Notes under the pieces: model-generated
Database searches by the model: none
What the model was told of the DNA's origin: nothing
What the model saw: the letters and a program-made list of their open reading frames with translations, nothing else
Source of the DNA: CAYLLD01 sp964425135
GTDB lineage: Bacteria; Pseudomonadota; Alphaproteobacteria; Rhodobacterales; Rhodobacteraceae
Direction: 5' to 3'
DNA length: 64,000 nt
Assembly: GCA_964425135.1 (NCBI GenBank)
Contig: CAYRKW010000008.1
Location: forward strand, 7,797 to 71,796
In this document: piece by piece, positions 26,922 to 36,137 of the stretch
How positions within the stretch are numbered: position 1 is the stretch's first letter
How the letters are laid out: every line of letters starts with the position of its first letter
Program-made: the position numbers and the translations under genes

Positions 26922-27694
26922 GCGTTGACCTTCATATTATATTCGTAAATCAGCACGAGCCCGTGCAAGGTAATATCCGCCTCAAGCGCGTCGAACACGT
27001 CTGAGCCTTGGTCAAACAGCGACGAAAGGCCCCCCGTTCCGATCACTTTCATCGGCTTACCGTATTGCTCGCGAATGGCGCGGGCATTGCCTTCAATAAG
27101 ACCGACATAGCCCCAGAATATACCTGATTGCATGCAATCAATCGTGTTGGTGCCAATGGCCGTTTGCGGCTTGGTTACATCGACATATGGCAGCGCGGCG
27201 GCCGCCTGATGAAGCGCGCGCAAGCTCAGATTAACACCGGGACAAATCGTACCGCCGACATAGGCACCGTCATGAGCGACCACATCAAACGTCGTCGCTG
27301 TGCCAAAATCCACCACAATCAGATCGCCGCCATGCCGGTCATAGGCACCGACCGCATTAACCAATCGGTCCGCCCCCACGGTCGTCCCCTGATCCACACG
27401 CGGTGGCACGGGAAGCGCACAATCGGGCTTTCCGACCACGAAGGGGCGACAGTCGTAGTAACGATTGCACAGCAGCCGGATATTGAACACGACCTGCGGC
27501 ACCACCGATGAGACGATCACCGCATCAATCGGAAACGCCTCACCCTCAAGCTTCATCAGCGTGTTGAGCCAGACATAATACTCGTCCGCCGTGCGTTGAT
27601 GCTCGGTCGCACAGCGCCACTCGCCGACAAATTTCTTGCCGTCATGCACGGCAAATAACGTGTTGGTATTGCCAACATCTATCGCCAGCAACAT
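26918..27694 (-). CDS. coaX: type III pantothenate kinase
   Basis: Catalyses the first step of coenzyme A synthesis, pantothenate to 4'-phosphopantothenate, with the acetate/sugar kinase fold and no feedback inhibition by CoA. The 258 residues show the phosphate-1 motif DVGNTNTLFAV at 6-16, the GADRLVNAVGAY segment near 106 and VVDFGTATTFD near 128, all typical of CoaX. It follows birA by 15 bases and overlaps rnj by four. birA-coaX-rnj after nuoN is a recurrent alphaproteobacterial arrangement. Confidence 0.95.
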   Translation of the reverse strand: MLLAIDVGNTNTLFAVHDGKKFVGEWRCATEHQRTADEYYVWLNTLMKLEGEAFPIDAVIVSSVVPQVVFNIRLLCNRYYDCRPFVVGKPDCALPVPPRVDQGTTVGADRLVNAVGAYDRHGGDLIVVDFGTATTFDVVAHDGAYVGGTICPGVNLSLRALHQAAAALPYVDVTKPQTAIGTNTIDCMQSGIFWGYVGLIEGNARAIREQYGKPMKVIGTGGLSSLFDQGSDVFDALEADITLHGLVLIYEYNMKVNA

Positions 27695-27709
27695 ACGCGA
27701 AACTCCATT

Positions 27710-28459
27710 CTATTTAGGGCCAAAGTAGATGTCTGCCGCACTAAGCGCCAGAACTCCTTTACTGGTTCGCAATAAAAGCGCACCTGTCGGGTCCAAATCC
27801 TCGAAAATCCCACGCTCTTCCCGGTCTGGCAGTCGCGCAATGATCGGCGCGCCGACACCTTTTGCATGTGCAAGCCACTGCGTGCGCAGCGGCGCGAACC
27901 CTTCCTGTTCCAGAGTTCTGACCCAGCTTAGAAAGCACGGCTCGAGCGCATCGAGAAAATCGATGGGTGTCGGGACGTTCTCCTGAACCGATGCCAGCGC
28001 AATCGGCGACGTTGCGCCCTGCTCAATCTCAGTCTCATTCGGCGCTGTCGCCAGATTGACCCCAATGCCGATGATGATCCCGGTTTGGCTGCCGTAGCGC
28101 ACGGATTGCAACAGGATGCCAGATAGCTTGCGCCCCTTGAGCAGTACATCATTTGGCCATTTCAGCGAAATATTTTCAGATGGTACACCGCAGGCAATCA
28201 ACGCCTCGCGCAACCCAAGCGCCGCTGCGAAAGAGACATTGGGCATATCCTTTATCTCCAGAGCCGGGAACACAAGGCAGGATGCGGTGAAGTTCCCCGT
28301 ATCGCTCACCCACGCACGCCCGCGCCGTCCAACGCCAGCGGTCTGCTGATGCGCGAGACACCAACGCTCGGTCAAATCGCCACTTGCAAGCTGACGCTCA
28401 AGATAAAGGTTAGTGGTATCAACGCGATCAAGAATGATGCGTTTGAGGCGTTGCGTCAC
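27710..28459 (-). CDS. birA: biotin--[acetyl-CoA-carboxylase] ligase, monofunctional
   Basis: Attaches biotin to the carboxyl carrier protein of acetyl-CoA carboxylase. The 249 residues contain the biotinyl-AMP loop GVGRRGRAW near 42, SLKWPNDVLLKGRKLSGIL near 98 and IGIGVNL near 130. The N-terminal helix-turn-helix of the E. coli bifunctional protein is absent, so it should not repress biotin genes. It begins seven bases after the nuoN stop and is therefore probably expressed from the nuo transcript. Confidence 0.94.
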   Translation of the reverse strand: MTQRLKRIILDRVDTTNLYLERQLASGDLTERWCLAHQQTAGVGRRGRAWVSDTGNFTASCLVFPALEIKDMPNVSFAAALGLREALIACGVPSENISLKWPNDVLLKGRKLSGILLQSVRYGSQTGIIIGIGVNLATAPNETEIEQGATSPIALASVQENVPTPIDFLDALEPCFLSWVRTLEQEGFAPLRTQWLAHAKGVGAPIIARLPDREERGIFEDLDPTGALLLRTSKGVLALSAADIYFGPK

Positions 28460-28466
28460 TGTCGGG

Positions 28467-29906
28467 CTAATTCAACAGCGACTCAGCCGCCTTGGCCGCA
28501 AGGCTATCGACACCGAAAAGATTGATAACTCCGACAACCATCACGAACGCGGACCCAATCAGAGTGGCCAGATGCGTGGTCGGGATCGCGCCATCGAGTG
28601 CGTCGGTCTCTTCGCCAAAATACATCAGATAAACGATCCGCAAATAGTAGAATGCACCGATAACCGACCCGATAACGCCTGCCACTGCGAGCCAAACCAG
28701 ATCAGCCTCAACCGCGGCGACAAGCACATAGAACTTGCCGAAAAAGCCAACCAATGGCGGCACACCAGCCAGCGAGAAGAGCAAAACGCCAAGGCAAAGC
28801 GCCCGCGTCGGCTCTGCGAGCGAATACTGGCCAAGCGCATAGATGTCGGTCACCGGCGTGCCATCACGCTCCATATTCAGGATAAAGGCAAAAACACCCA
28901 CGTTCATCGCGACATAAATGACCGAATAGATCAGCATCGCCTCAACCCCTTGCGCGCTGCCAGCGGCAAGTCCCATCAGCGCAAACCCCATATGCGAGAT
29001 CGAGGAATAGGCCATCAGACGCTTGATATTTGTCTGCCCAATCGCCGCAATCGCGCCAACGAAAATCGACGCCACCGACAGGAAGGCCAGGATTTGTTGC
29101 CAGTCATCGACCGCTGCACCAAAGCCGTCGTAGACGACGCGCGCAAACAGACCCAAGGCCGCAACCTTCGGTGCGGTTGCAAAAAAACCGGTGACAGGTG
29201 TCGGCGAACCTTCGTAAACATCCGGCGTCCACATGTGAAACGGCGCTGCGGAGACTTTGAAGGCAAGCCCTGCGCACATGAAGACGATACCAAACAAAAG
29301 GCCCAGCGAGACGCCTTCGGTGCGGATCACTTCAGCGATACCTGTGAAGAGCGTGGTGCCGGTGTAGCCGTATACCAGGGACGCACCATAGAGTAGCAAG
29401 CCCGACGACAGCGCGCCAAGGACAAAATATTTCAGCCCCGCTTCGGTCGAGCGGGAGCTGTTCCGACGGAAGGCGGCGACCACGTAGAGCGACAGGGATT
29501 GTAGCTCCAGCCCCATATAGAGCGCCATCAGGTCGCCCGCACTAACCATCATCATCATGCCCAATACGGCGAGCGCGATGAGGATGGGGAACTCGAACTT
29601 CATGAGGTTGTTCTTTGTCAGATAATCCTCGCTGAGCATCAGCATGAAGGCAGAGCCGAAGAGGATCACGACCTTTGCAAACCGTCCAAATCCGTCATTG
29701 GTGAACATCCCGCCGAAGGCACTCGCCGGTCCCTGATGCTGGTATCCAATCCAGAACCCAAGCGCGACAAAAACCGCAATGGTCGCCCAAAGGATCGTGC
29801 GGGCCAGCGCGTCTTTACCAAAGTAAACGCCCCACATCAGCGCGATCATAGCGTAAACCGCCAGCATTACCTCAGGCCAAACAGCAGAAAGATCGGAGGA
29901 AGTCAT
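28467..29906 (-). CDS. nuoN: NADH-quinone oxidoreductase subunit N
   Basis: Antiporter-like proton-channel subunit in the membrane arm of complex I. The 479 residues form about fourteen helices, with the lysine- and histidine-bearing segments typical of the family (GLAFKVSAAPFHMWTPDVYEG near 230 and NIKRLMAYSSISHMGF near 295). It follows nuoM by 12 bases and is the last complex I subunit gene in the array; birA comes seven bases later. Confidence 0.96.
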   Translation of the reverse strand: MTSSDLSAVWPEVMLAVYAMIALMWGVYFGKDALARTILWATIAVFVALGFWIGYQHQGPASAFGGMFTNDGFGRFAKVVILFGSAFMLMLSEDYLTKNNLMKFEFPILIALAVLGMMMMVSAGDLMALYMGLELQSLSLYVVAAFRRNSSRSTEAGLKYFVLGALSSGLLLYGASLVYGYTGTTLFTGIAEVIRTEGVSLGLLFGIVFMCAGLAFKVSAAPFHMWTPDVYEGSPTPVTGFFATAPKVAALGLFARVVYDGFGAAVDDWQQILAFLSVASIFVGAIAAIGQTNIKRLMAYSSISHMGFALMGLAAGSAQGVEAMLIYSVIYVAMNVGVFAFILNMERDGTPVTDIYALGQYSLAEPTRALCLGVLLFSLAGVPPLVGFFGKFYVLVAAVEADLVWLAVAGVIGSVIGAFYYLRIVYLMYFGEETDALDGAIPTTHLATLIGSAFVMVVGVINLFGVDSLAAKAAESLLN

Positions 29907-29918
29907 CGTTTGGGTATC

Positions 29919-31460
29919 CTATTTCTGTGCGGTCTGGATGAGCGGATCGGCTACGTTGAGCGCGGTTTCATAGCCGTCGATCAAGGCGGAAACGCTTGGG
30001 CCGAAGATATCAGTTGCAAGGCTGGGATAGACGCCCAGCAGTAGCGTCATCACGATAAGCGGCGCGAACAACAGCTTCTCGCGACGTGTCAGATCTTTCA
30101 TCGCCTTGAGGCTCTCCTTGATGAGATCGCCGAACACCACCCGGCGATAGAGCCAAAGTGCGTAGGCTGCCGACAGGATCACACCTGTTGTGGCCAGAAA
30201 CGCCACCCATGTGTTGACCTGAAACACTCCCGCAAGCGTCAAAAACTCGCCGATAAACCCGGAGGTCCCCGGCAGGCCCACATTGCCCATCGTAAACAGC
30301 ATGAAAATCAGCGCATAGGCCGGCATAGTCACCACCAGCCCGCCATAAGCATCAATATCGCGCGTGTGCATGCGGTCATAGACAACACCAACGCAAAGGA
30401 AAAGCGCGCCGGAAATGAACCCATGGCTCAGCATCTGGAATATCGCGCCATCAAGGCCCTGCTGGTTCACTGCGAAAATGCCGAGTGTCACGTAACCCAT
30501 GTGCGCCACGGATGAATAGGCAATCAGCTTCTTCATGTCCTCCTGCATCATCGCCACCAGCGAGGTGTAAATGATCGCGATCACCGACAGGGTAAAGACG
30601 AAGGTTTGCAAATATTCGGTCGCAATCGGGAACATTGGCAGGCTGAAGCGCAGGAACCCATAGCCGCCCATTTTCAGCAGGATCGCCGCCAGCACGACAG
30701 AGCCTGCCGTCGGCGCTTGAACGTGCGCATCGGGCAGCCATGTGTGCACCGGCCACATCGGCATCTTGACCGCGAAAGAGGCAAAAAACGCCAGGAACAT
30801 CAGTGTTTGCATCCCGCCAACCACCTGCCAGCCAAAGAGGCTCAGCGTCTCGGAGCTGAACTGATGATTGAGCAAAGTCGGAATGTCCGTCGTGCCCGCA
30901 TCCATATACATCGCAACCATCGCAACCAGCATCAGCACCGAGCCGAGGAAGGTATAAAGGAAGAACTTGAATGCCGCGTATATTCGCTCTTTCCCGCCCC
31001 AAATGCCGACGATCAGGAACATCGGGATGAGGCCCGCTTCGAAGAACAGATAGAACAGGATCAGATCGAGCGCGCAAAAGACGCCAATCATCAGCGTCTC
31101 CAGCACCAGAAACGCAATCATGTATTCCTTGACGCGGTGCTCCACATGCCAGCTTGCGCCGATCACAATCGGCATCATGAAGGTGGTGAGCATCACAAAG
31201 AGGATCGAAATTCCATCGACCCCCATCTTATAGGTCAGCCCGCCGATCCACTCATGTGCTTCGACAAACTGGAAATCGGTGTTCGTGGGATCAAACCCGA
31301 AGAGCAGAATGAGCGACAGCACAAAGGTGAAGCTCGTGGTGAACAGCGCCACCATCTTGGCGTTGCGCGCTGCAACCTCGTCGTCGCCGCGCAAGAAAAC
31401 CAGCATGACAAAGGCACCGATGAGCGGCAGAAAGGTGATAAAGGAGAGAAGATTGCCCAT
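29919..31460 (-). CDS. nuoM: NADH-quinone oxidoreductase subunit M
   Basis: Second antiporter-like proton-channel subunit of complex I, 513 residues and about fourteen helices. Conserved pieces include FFEAGLIPMFLIVGIWGG with the essential Glu near 130-145, FAVKMPMWPVHTWLPDAH with the channel Lys near 225, and DMKKLIAYSSVAHMGY near 308. I use the ATG at 31460, which overlaps the nuoL stop as TGATG, rather than an upstream in-frame start inside nuoL. Confidence 0.96.
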   Translation of the reverse strand: MGNLLSFITFLPLIGAFVMLVFLRGDDEVAARNAKMVALFTTSFTFVLSLILLFGFDPTNTDFQFVEAHEWIGGLTYKMGVDGISILFVMLTTFMMPIVIGASWHVEHRVKEYMIAFLVLETLMIGVFCALDLILFYLFFEAGLIPMFLIVGIWGGKERIYAAFKFFLYTFLGSVLMLVAMVAMYMDAGTTDIPTLLNHQFSSETLSLFGWQVVGGMQTLMFLAFFASFAVKMPMWPVHTWLPDAHVQAPTAGSVVLAAILLKMGGYGFLRFSLPMFPIATEYLQTFVFTLSVIAIIYTSLVAMMQEDMKKLIAYSSVAHMGYVTLGIFAVNQQGLDGAIFQMLSHGFISGALFLCVGVVYDRMHTRDIDAYGGLVVTMPAYALIFMLFTMGNVGLPGTSGFIGEFLTLAGVFQVNTWVAFLATTGVILSAAYALWLYRRVVFGDLIKESLKAMKDLTRREKLLFAPLIVMTLLLGVYPSLATDIFGPSVSALIDGYETALNVADPLIQTAQK

Positions 31461-33433
31461 CAGCTTGCTCCTCCCAGCACGAACCATGTGATCATCGCGC
31501 CCAATCCGATCAGCATCGCGAAGGCGTAATGGAACAGATACCCTGACTGCAATTGCCCAAGGCGGCGGGTGAAGAATGGCACTACGCCCATACTCAACCC
31601 GTTGATCGCGCCATCAATGGTCGCCCCATCGCCTTTCTTCCACAGGAACCGCCCCAACCATTTTGCAGGGCGTACCAGCGCAAAATCGTAGAGCTCATCA
31701 AAATACCATTTGTTGAGCAGGAAGTTGTAAAGCACGCGCTGCTGCGCGGCCAGTTTGCCCGGTATCTCCGGTCGCCAGATATACATCATCCAGCTCACGG
31801 CAAAGCCGATCAGCATCGCGATGAACGGCGAAACCTTGACCCATTTGTCCACATGATGCGCGTCATCGAGCACATGGTTATCAGGGTGATGGAAGATCGC
31901 CGAACCAAACCACTCCTCGACATATGTGTGCGAGCCGAAGAAGCTCTTGAACCAGATCATACCCGCGAAAATCGCGCCCAAGGCCAGCACACCAAGCGGG
32001 ATCAGCATCGTCATCGGGCTTTCATGCGCATGTTCATGGGTGTGCTTATCGCCGCGCTGCTTGCCGAAGAACGTGAGGAAGATCAGCCGCCATGAATAGA
32101 AACTCGTCATGCACGCCGCGATCACCAGCATCCAGAACGCATAAGCGCCGACACCGCTATGCGCTGCATAGGCGCTCTCGATAATTGCGTCTTTCGACAA
32201 GAAGCCGGCAAAGCCTATGTGGGTGAGCGGAATGCCAACGCCGGTGATCGCAAGCGTGCCGTTCATCATCGCCCAGAACGTCATCGGGATCTTTTTACGC
32301 AGCCCGCCATAGTTCCGCATATCCTGCTCATGGTGCATCGCATGGATCACCGAACCAGCGCCAAGGAACAGCATCGCCTTGAAAAATGCGTGGGTGAACA
32401 GATGGAACATCGCCGCCGAATATACGCCAACGCCTGCGGCCACGAACATATAGCCAAGCTGTGAGCAGGTCGAATAGGCAATCACGCGTTTGATGTCGTT
32501 TTGCACCAAACCGATGGTCGCCGCGAAAAACGCAGTGGTTGCCCCAAGGAAGGTGATGAAGGTGAGCGTACCAGGCGCGAACACCATCAGCGGCGACATG
32601 CGGCAGACGAGGAAAACACCCGCCGTCACCATGGTCGCCGCGTGGATCAGCGCTGACACTGGCGTCGGGCCTTCCATCGCGTCCGGCAGCCATGTGTGCA
32701 GCACCAGTTGCGCCGATTTCCCCATCGCACCAATAAACAGCAGCATCGCAAGACACTCCGCCGCATTCACCTCCCAGCTGAGGAAATTCATGGTGGTGCT
32801 CGCAAGCTCAGGCGCTTTGTCGAAAATCACGCTCAACTCGATGGAATCTGTCAGCCAGAACAAGCCGAAAATTCCGAGCGCAAAACCAAAGTCGCCCACG
32901 CGGTTGACGATAAACGCCTTCATCGCCGCCGCACCTGCGCTGGCCTTGCGGTAATAGAACCCAATCAGAAGGTAGGAGGCAACGCCAACACCTTCCCAGC
33001 CAAAGAACATCTGCAAGAGGTTGTCAGACGTCACGAGCATCAGCATCGCGAAGGTGAAGAACGACAGATATGCAAAGAAGCGCGGCTTATAGCTCTCGCC
33101 TTCCTTGAAATTCTCGTCATGCGCCATGTAGCCCATCGAATAAAGATGGACGAGCGCCGAGACCGTCGTGACAACAATCAGCATGATCTGGGTCAGCCGG
33201 TCGAGCCGTATGCCCCATGTCACCGAGAGCGAGCCACTATCGACCCAGCGGAACAGCTGGATTTGCTCAGCATGGTGATACTCACCAAAGAAAACGACCC
33301 AGCTCAGAGCGCAGGCGAGAAACAGCAGCCCCGTGGAGACAATCATCGCCCCTTGCTCGGAGATGATGCGCCAGCCAAAGCCCGCGATGATCGCGCCCAG
33401 AAGGGGGGCGAAAAGGATGATGGTGGGGGTCAT
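31460..33433 (-). CDS. nuoL: NADH-quinone oxidoreductase subunit L
   Basis: Distal antiporter-like subunit of complex I with the long lateral helix that runs along the membrane arm. The 657 residues include the core (FFGWEGVGVASYLLIGFYY near 140, GKSAQLVLHTWLPDAMEGP near 235 and NDIKRVIAYSTCSQLGY near 305). A C-terminal extension carries a His-rich loop (HTHEHAHES near 478) before the lateral helix. It follows nuoK by six bases and overlaps nuoM by one. Confidence 0.97.
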   Translation of the reverse strand: MTPTIILFAPLLGAIIAGFGWRIISEQGAMIVSTGLLFLACALSWVVFFGEYHHAEQIQLFRWVDSGSLSVTWGIRLDRLTQIMLIVVTTVSALVHLYSMGYMAHDENFKEGESYKPRFFAYLSFFTFAMLMLVTSDNLLQMFFGWEGVGVASYLLIGFYYRKASAGAAAMKAFIVNRVGDFGFALGIFGLFWLTDSIELSVIFDKAPELASTTMNFLSWEVNAAECLAMLLFIGAMGKSAQLVLHTWLPDAMEGPTPVSALIHAATMVTAGVFLVCRMSPLMVFAPGTLTFITFLGATTAFFAATIGLVQNDIKRVIAYSTCSQLGYMFVAAGVGVYSAAMFHLFTHAFFKAMLFLGAGSVIHAMHHEQDMRNYGGLRKKIPMTFWAMMNGTLAITGVGIPLTHIGFAGFLSKDAIIESAYAAHSGVGAYAFWMLVIAACMTSFYSWRLIFLTFFGKQRGDKHTHEHAHESPMTMLIPLGVLALGAIFAGMIWFKSFFGSHTYVEEWFGSAIFHHPDNHVLDDAHHVDKWVKVSPFIAMLIGFAVSWMMYIWRPEIPGKLAAQQRVLYNFLLNKWYFDELYDFALVRPAKWLGRFLWKKGDGATIDGAINGLSMGVVPFFTRRLGQLQSGYLFHYAFAMLIGLGAMITWFVLGGAS

Positions 33434-33439
33434 AACCCG

Positions 33440-33745
33440 TTACCCTTTCATCATATTCACATCTTCCACCGCAATCGTGCCGCGATTTCGGAAGAAGCAA
33501 ACCAGAATAGCCAGACCAATCGCTGCCTCGGCGGCCGCAACGGTCAGAACGAAAAGCGTGAACACCTGCCCGACCAGATCGCCCAGATGGGCGGAGAAGG
33601 CGACAAGGTTGATATTGACCGCAAGCAGCATCAGCTCGATCGACATCAGGATAACGATGACGTTTTTGCGGTTCAGGAAAATGCCGAAAATGCCAGTGAC
33701 AAACAAGATCGCCGCGACCGTGAGGTAATGTTCAAGTCCGATCAT
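33440..33745 (-). CDS. nuoK: NADH-quinone oxidoreductase subunit K
   Basis: Small membrane subunit of complex I at the junction of the channel relay, 101 residues with three helices. The two conserved buried glutamates are in VILMSIELMLLAVN and VAAAEAAIGLAI. The start is the ATG at 33745 (MIGLEHYL), which overlaps the stop of the exported-protein gene upstream by four bases; an earlier in-frame start lies inside that gene. Confidence 0.96.
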   Translation of the reverse strand: MIGLEHYLTVAAILFVTGIFGIFLNRKNVIVILMSIELMLLAVNINLVAFSAHLGDLVGQVFTLFVLTVAAAEAAIGLAILVCFFRNRGTIAVEDVNMMKG

Positions 33746-34182
33746 TGAAACAACTCCATAAGGTCTTTCTGGCTCAGAATATCTGCGCTGCACACGCAGG
33801 ACTGCCCGTTGGTTTTGAAGGTCTTGGTCTCGAAACCGGCAGATGACATCGCGCGCCCCAGCGCCTTAAACGACGTCGTGACATCTTGGAGCATGATGGT
33901 CTCGATCACACGCAGCGGCCTGGGCCAATCCGCTTCGGGCTGCCCATAGTCAACAATGGCAACCAGACGCGTGTTGCTGGTGCAATCTACATGCGCCACA
34001 TAGGCCTGATTGGCCGGAACAACACCCTCGGTCATCACGGTTGAGATACGCCCGTCGCTCCACCGCATCGAGTTGATATAATCCGTACCATCCCCCTCTT
34101 TGCAATCGCTCGGAAGAATATCCAAAGCGCTCGCAGAAGCACCCAGCGCCACCATCAGCCCAATCATCAAAGGCAATCGCAT
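33742..34182 (-). CDS. exported hypothetical protein inserted between nuoJ and nuoK
   Basis: 146-residue protein with a clear signal peptide (LPLMIGLMVALGASASA) and a mature part with four cysteines: one near the N-terminus (LPSDC), one in HVDCTSN and a close CVC pair near the end. A periplasmic, possibly disulfide-bonded protein is likely. I chose the ATG at 34182, with AGGGG eight bases upstream; a GTG at 34188 overlapping the nuoJ stop is the alternative. Its stop overlaps nuoK. I recognise no family. Confidence 0.8.
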   Translation of the reverse strand: MRLPLMIGLMVALGASASALDILPSDCKEGDGTDYINSMRWSDGRISTVMTEGVVPANQAYVAHVDCTSNTRLVAIVDYGQPEADWPRPLRVIETIMLQDVTTSFKALGRAMSSAGFETKTFKTNGQSCVCSADILSQKDLMELFQ

Positions 34183-34184
34183 CT

Positions 34185-34799
34185 TCACAGCCCCTGCCCC
34201 GGTTTGACGTCTTTCATCTCCATCGTCTTGGCCGGATCACGATAGATCTGATCAAGGATGTTCTGACGTTTGATGTCCGGGCGATGGCGCAGCGTCAGCA
34301 CGATGGCACCGACCATAGCGACCAGCAAGATCATCCCCGCGGCTTGAAAGAGATAGACATATTTGGTGTAGATCAGCATTCCCAGCGCAGTGGTGTTCTG
34401 CACATCCTCAACCATCGGCGCAACCGCCTGCCGCGCATCAGGGGCAGCGTCCGCAATGATCCAATTGCCAAAGACAAGTGCCAGTTCCATGATCAGAACG
34501 ACACCGATCAACAGGCCAATGGGCATATATTGTGCCAATCCCTCTTTGAGCTCAGCAAAATCGACATCGAGCATCATCACAACGAAAAGGAACAACACCG
34601 CAACCGCGCCAACATAGACGATCACCAGAAGCATGGCGACAAATTCAGCGCCGAGCAGAACGAACAATCCAGCCGAAGAGAAAAACGCGAGGATCAGCCA
34701 CAGCACCGAATGCACCGGATTGCGCGCCAGAACGACGAAAAGCCCCGCCGCTACAGCGGTGCAGGCGAAGAGATAAAAGGCAAAGACCTCAACACTCAT
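34185..34799 (-). CDS. nuoJ: NADH-quinone oxidoreductase subunit J
   Basis: Membrane subunit of complex I with five helices. The 204 residues include ARNPVHSVLWLILAFFSSAG near 25-45 and the third helix LLVIVYVGAVAVLFLFVVMM with the pi-bulge region that moves during turnover. The loop near 120-145 (DAAPDARQAVAPM) and the polar tail are variable. It follows nuoI after a 64-base gap that holds a dispersed-repeat-like motif and the GAAGAGGAG ribosome site. Confidence 0.96.
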   Translation of the reverse strand: MSVEVFAFYLFACTAVAAGLFVVLARNPVHSVLWLILAFFSSAGLFVLLGAEFVAMLLVIVYVGAVAVLFLFVVMMLDVDFAELKEGLAQYMPIGLLIGVVLIMELALVFGNWIIADAAPDARQAVAPMVEDVQNTTALGMLIYTKYVYLFQAAGMILLVAMVGAIVLTLRHRPDIKRQNILDQIYRDPAKTMEMKDVKPGQGL

Positions 34800-34813
34800 G
34801 TGCCAAACTCCTC

Positions 34814-34835
34814 TTCACTTTTCTCCAAATACTCA
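34814..34835 (-). repeat. second copy of the TGAGTATTT motif
   Basis: Read on the minus strand: TGAGTATTT then GGAGAAAAGTGAA, in the gap between nuoI and nuoJ. It matches the 12911-12934 copy in the first nine bases and in the purine-rich remainder. It directly precedes the nuoJ ribosome site, so it is transcribed as part of the operon. Confidence 0.45.
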
Positions 34836-34863
34836 TAGCGCGACCTCTCATCACGATCCTGCC

Positions 34864-35358
34864 TTAGCGGTAAGGCGCATCCAGTTCGATATTTCGGGCA
34901 ATCTCGGCCTCCCAGCGCTCGCCATTGGCCAGCAGCTTCTCCTTGTCGTAGAAAAGCTCTTCGCGGGTTTCGGTCGAAAATTCGAAATTCGGCCCCTCGA
35001 CAATCGCATCCACTGGGCAAGCCTCCTGGCAAAACCCGCAATAAATGCACTTGGTCATGTCGATGTCATAGCGGGTTGTGCGGCGCGAACCATCCTCGCG
35101 CGGCTCTGCATCAATGGTGATGGCCTGCGCAGGACAAATCGCCTCGCACAGTTTGCACGCAATGCAGCGTTCTTCGCCGTTGGGATAACGCCGCAGCGCA
35201 TGCTCGCCGCGAAAACGCGGCGAGAGCGGGCCTTTCTCATGCGGGTAGTTCAGCGTCGCTTTGGGTTTGAAGAAATACTTCAACCCAAGCTTCATGCCGG
35301 TCAGCATATCGCTCAGAAGGAAATACTTCGCCGCCCGTGTCCAATCCATACCGCTCAT
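34864..35358 (-). CDS. nuoI: NADH-quinone oxidoreductase subunit I
   Basis: Ferredoxin-like subunit holding the two 4Fe-4S clusters N6a and N6b in the peripheral arm. Both motifs are intact: CIACKLCEAICPAQAI near 71 and CIYCGFCQEACPVDAI near 111. The 164-residue length is usual. The start overlaps the upstream methyltransferase-like gene by four bases, showing that the inserted gene is translated together with the complex. Confidence 0.97.
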   Translation of the reverse strand: MSGMDWTRAAKYFLLSDMLTGMKLGLKYFFKPKATLNYPHEKGPLSPRFRGEHALRRYPNGEERCIACKLCEAICPAQAITIDAEPREDGSRRTTRYDIDMTKCIYCGFCQEACPVDAIVEGPNFEFSTETREELFYDKEKLLANGERWEAEIARNIELDAPYR

Positions 35359-36131
35359 GTTCGCACGCCTTCATTCAGGTCTCTTGAGGTCGCGCCTGCA
35401 TTGTCATGGCCGGACCATTTCGTTTCGTAATCGCTTTGAAGCACAACACCTGCAACATCACTGGAGGTGGTTTTCTCAATCTCGTAGTAGAGATAAACCC
35501 GCCCCGTAGGCATCACGCCCTTGAACTTCAGCCGCACGCCCTTCTCGGCCGGATCAGGAAAGACCAACGGCTTGAGATCATCTTGCGGGTTTTTGCGTAC
35601 ACCTTGGCAGACATGAACCTTGCAACCGCAATTGCGCTGCCAAAAGGTCCAGACCAGCTCGGGATTGAACTGGTAAATCCCATGCCCGGGCCAACCGTTC
35701 ATCCCGTTCGCCGAAATGAACCGCCCGCCCGGCGCGAGCATATCATAGACATTCATCAGCGCCGTTGGCACGTTGAACACATGCTCGATGGTGCCGCCGT
35801 CGAAGATAAAATCGAACTGCCCGTGCAGCTCTTGCGGCACAGGCTTGTTCAGATCATGGATGATCGACGCACCTTCATAGTCCGAAAAATCCATCGTCTC
35901 CATCGGCCCAAGACCGAGCATGTCGAAGAGTGTCTCGCTATAGGCATCGTCTTGCAGAAAATCGAACCGTCGACTGCCGATCTCGTTCTGTGACAGTGAC
36001 TTTTCGTAAAGCTTCCGATACGCCGTCTGAATCTGGAATTTCTGCCGCCCAAGCATCAGCGACCGACCCTCAGGCCGGTAGCGGGTCGAAAACTCGACCA
36101 GCTTGTCAAACAGAACGTAATCCACACCCAT
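35355..36131 (-). CDS. methyltransferase-like protein encoded inside the nuo operon
   Basis: 258-residue soluble protein inserted between nuoH and nuoI. The central part looks like a class I SAM-dependent methyltransferase: FDFIFDGGTIEHVFN near 105 followed by DMLAPGGRFIS, the pattern of motifs II and III in type-11 enzymes. The usual glycine-rich motif I is not clear; the region before it reads LGLGPMETMDFSDYEG. A GGAGG six bases before nuoH ends drives its ATG, and it overlaps nuoI by four bases. The target is unknown; it may also be a non-catalytic relative. Confidence 0.68.
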   Translation of the reverse strand: MGVDYVLFDKLVEFSTRYRPEGRSLMLGRQKFQIQTAYRKLYEKSLSQNEIGSRRFDFLQDDAYSETLFDMLGLGPMETMDFSDYEGASIIHDLNKPVPQELHGQFDFIFDGGTIEHVFNVPTALMNVYDMLAPGGRFISANGMNGWPGHGIYQFNPELVWTFWQRNCGCKVHVCQGVRKNPQDDLKPLVFPDPAEKGVRLKFKGVMPTGRVYLYYEIEKTTSSDVAGVVLQSDYETKWSGHDNAGATSRDLNEGVRT

Positions 36132-36137
36132 GCGCGC

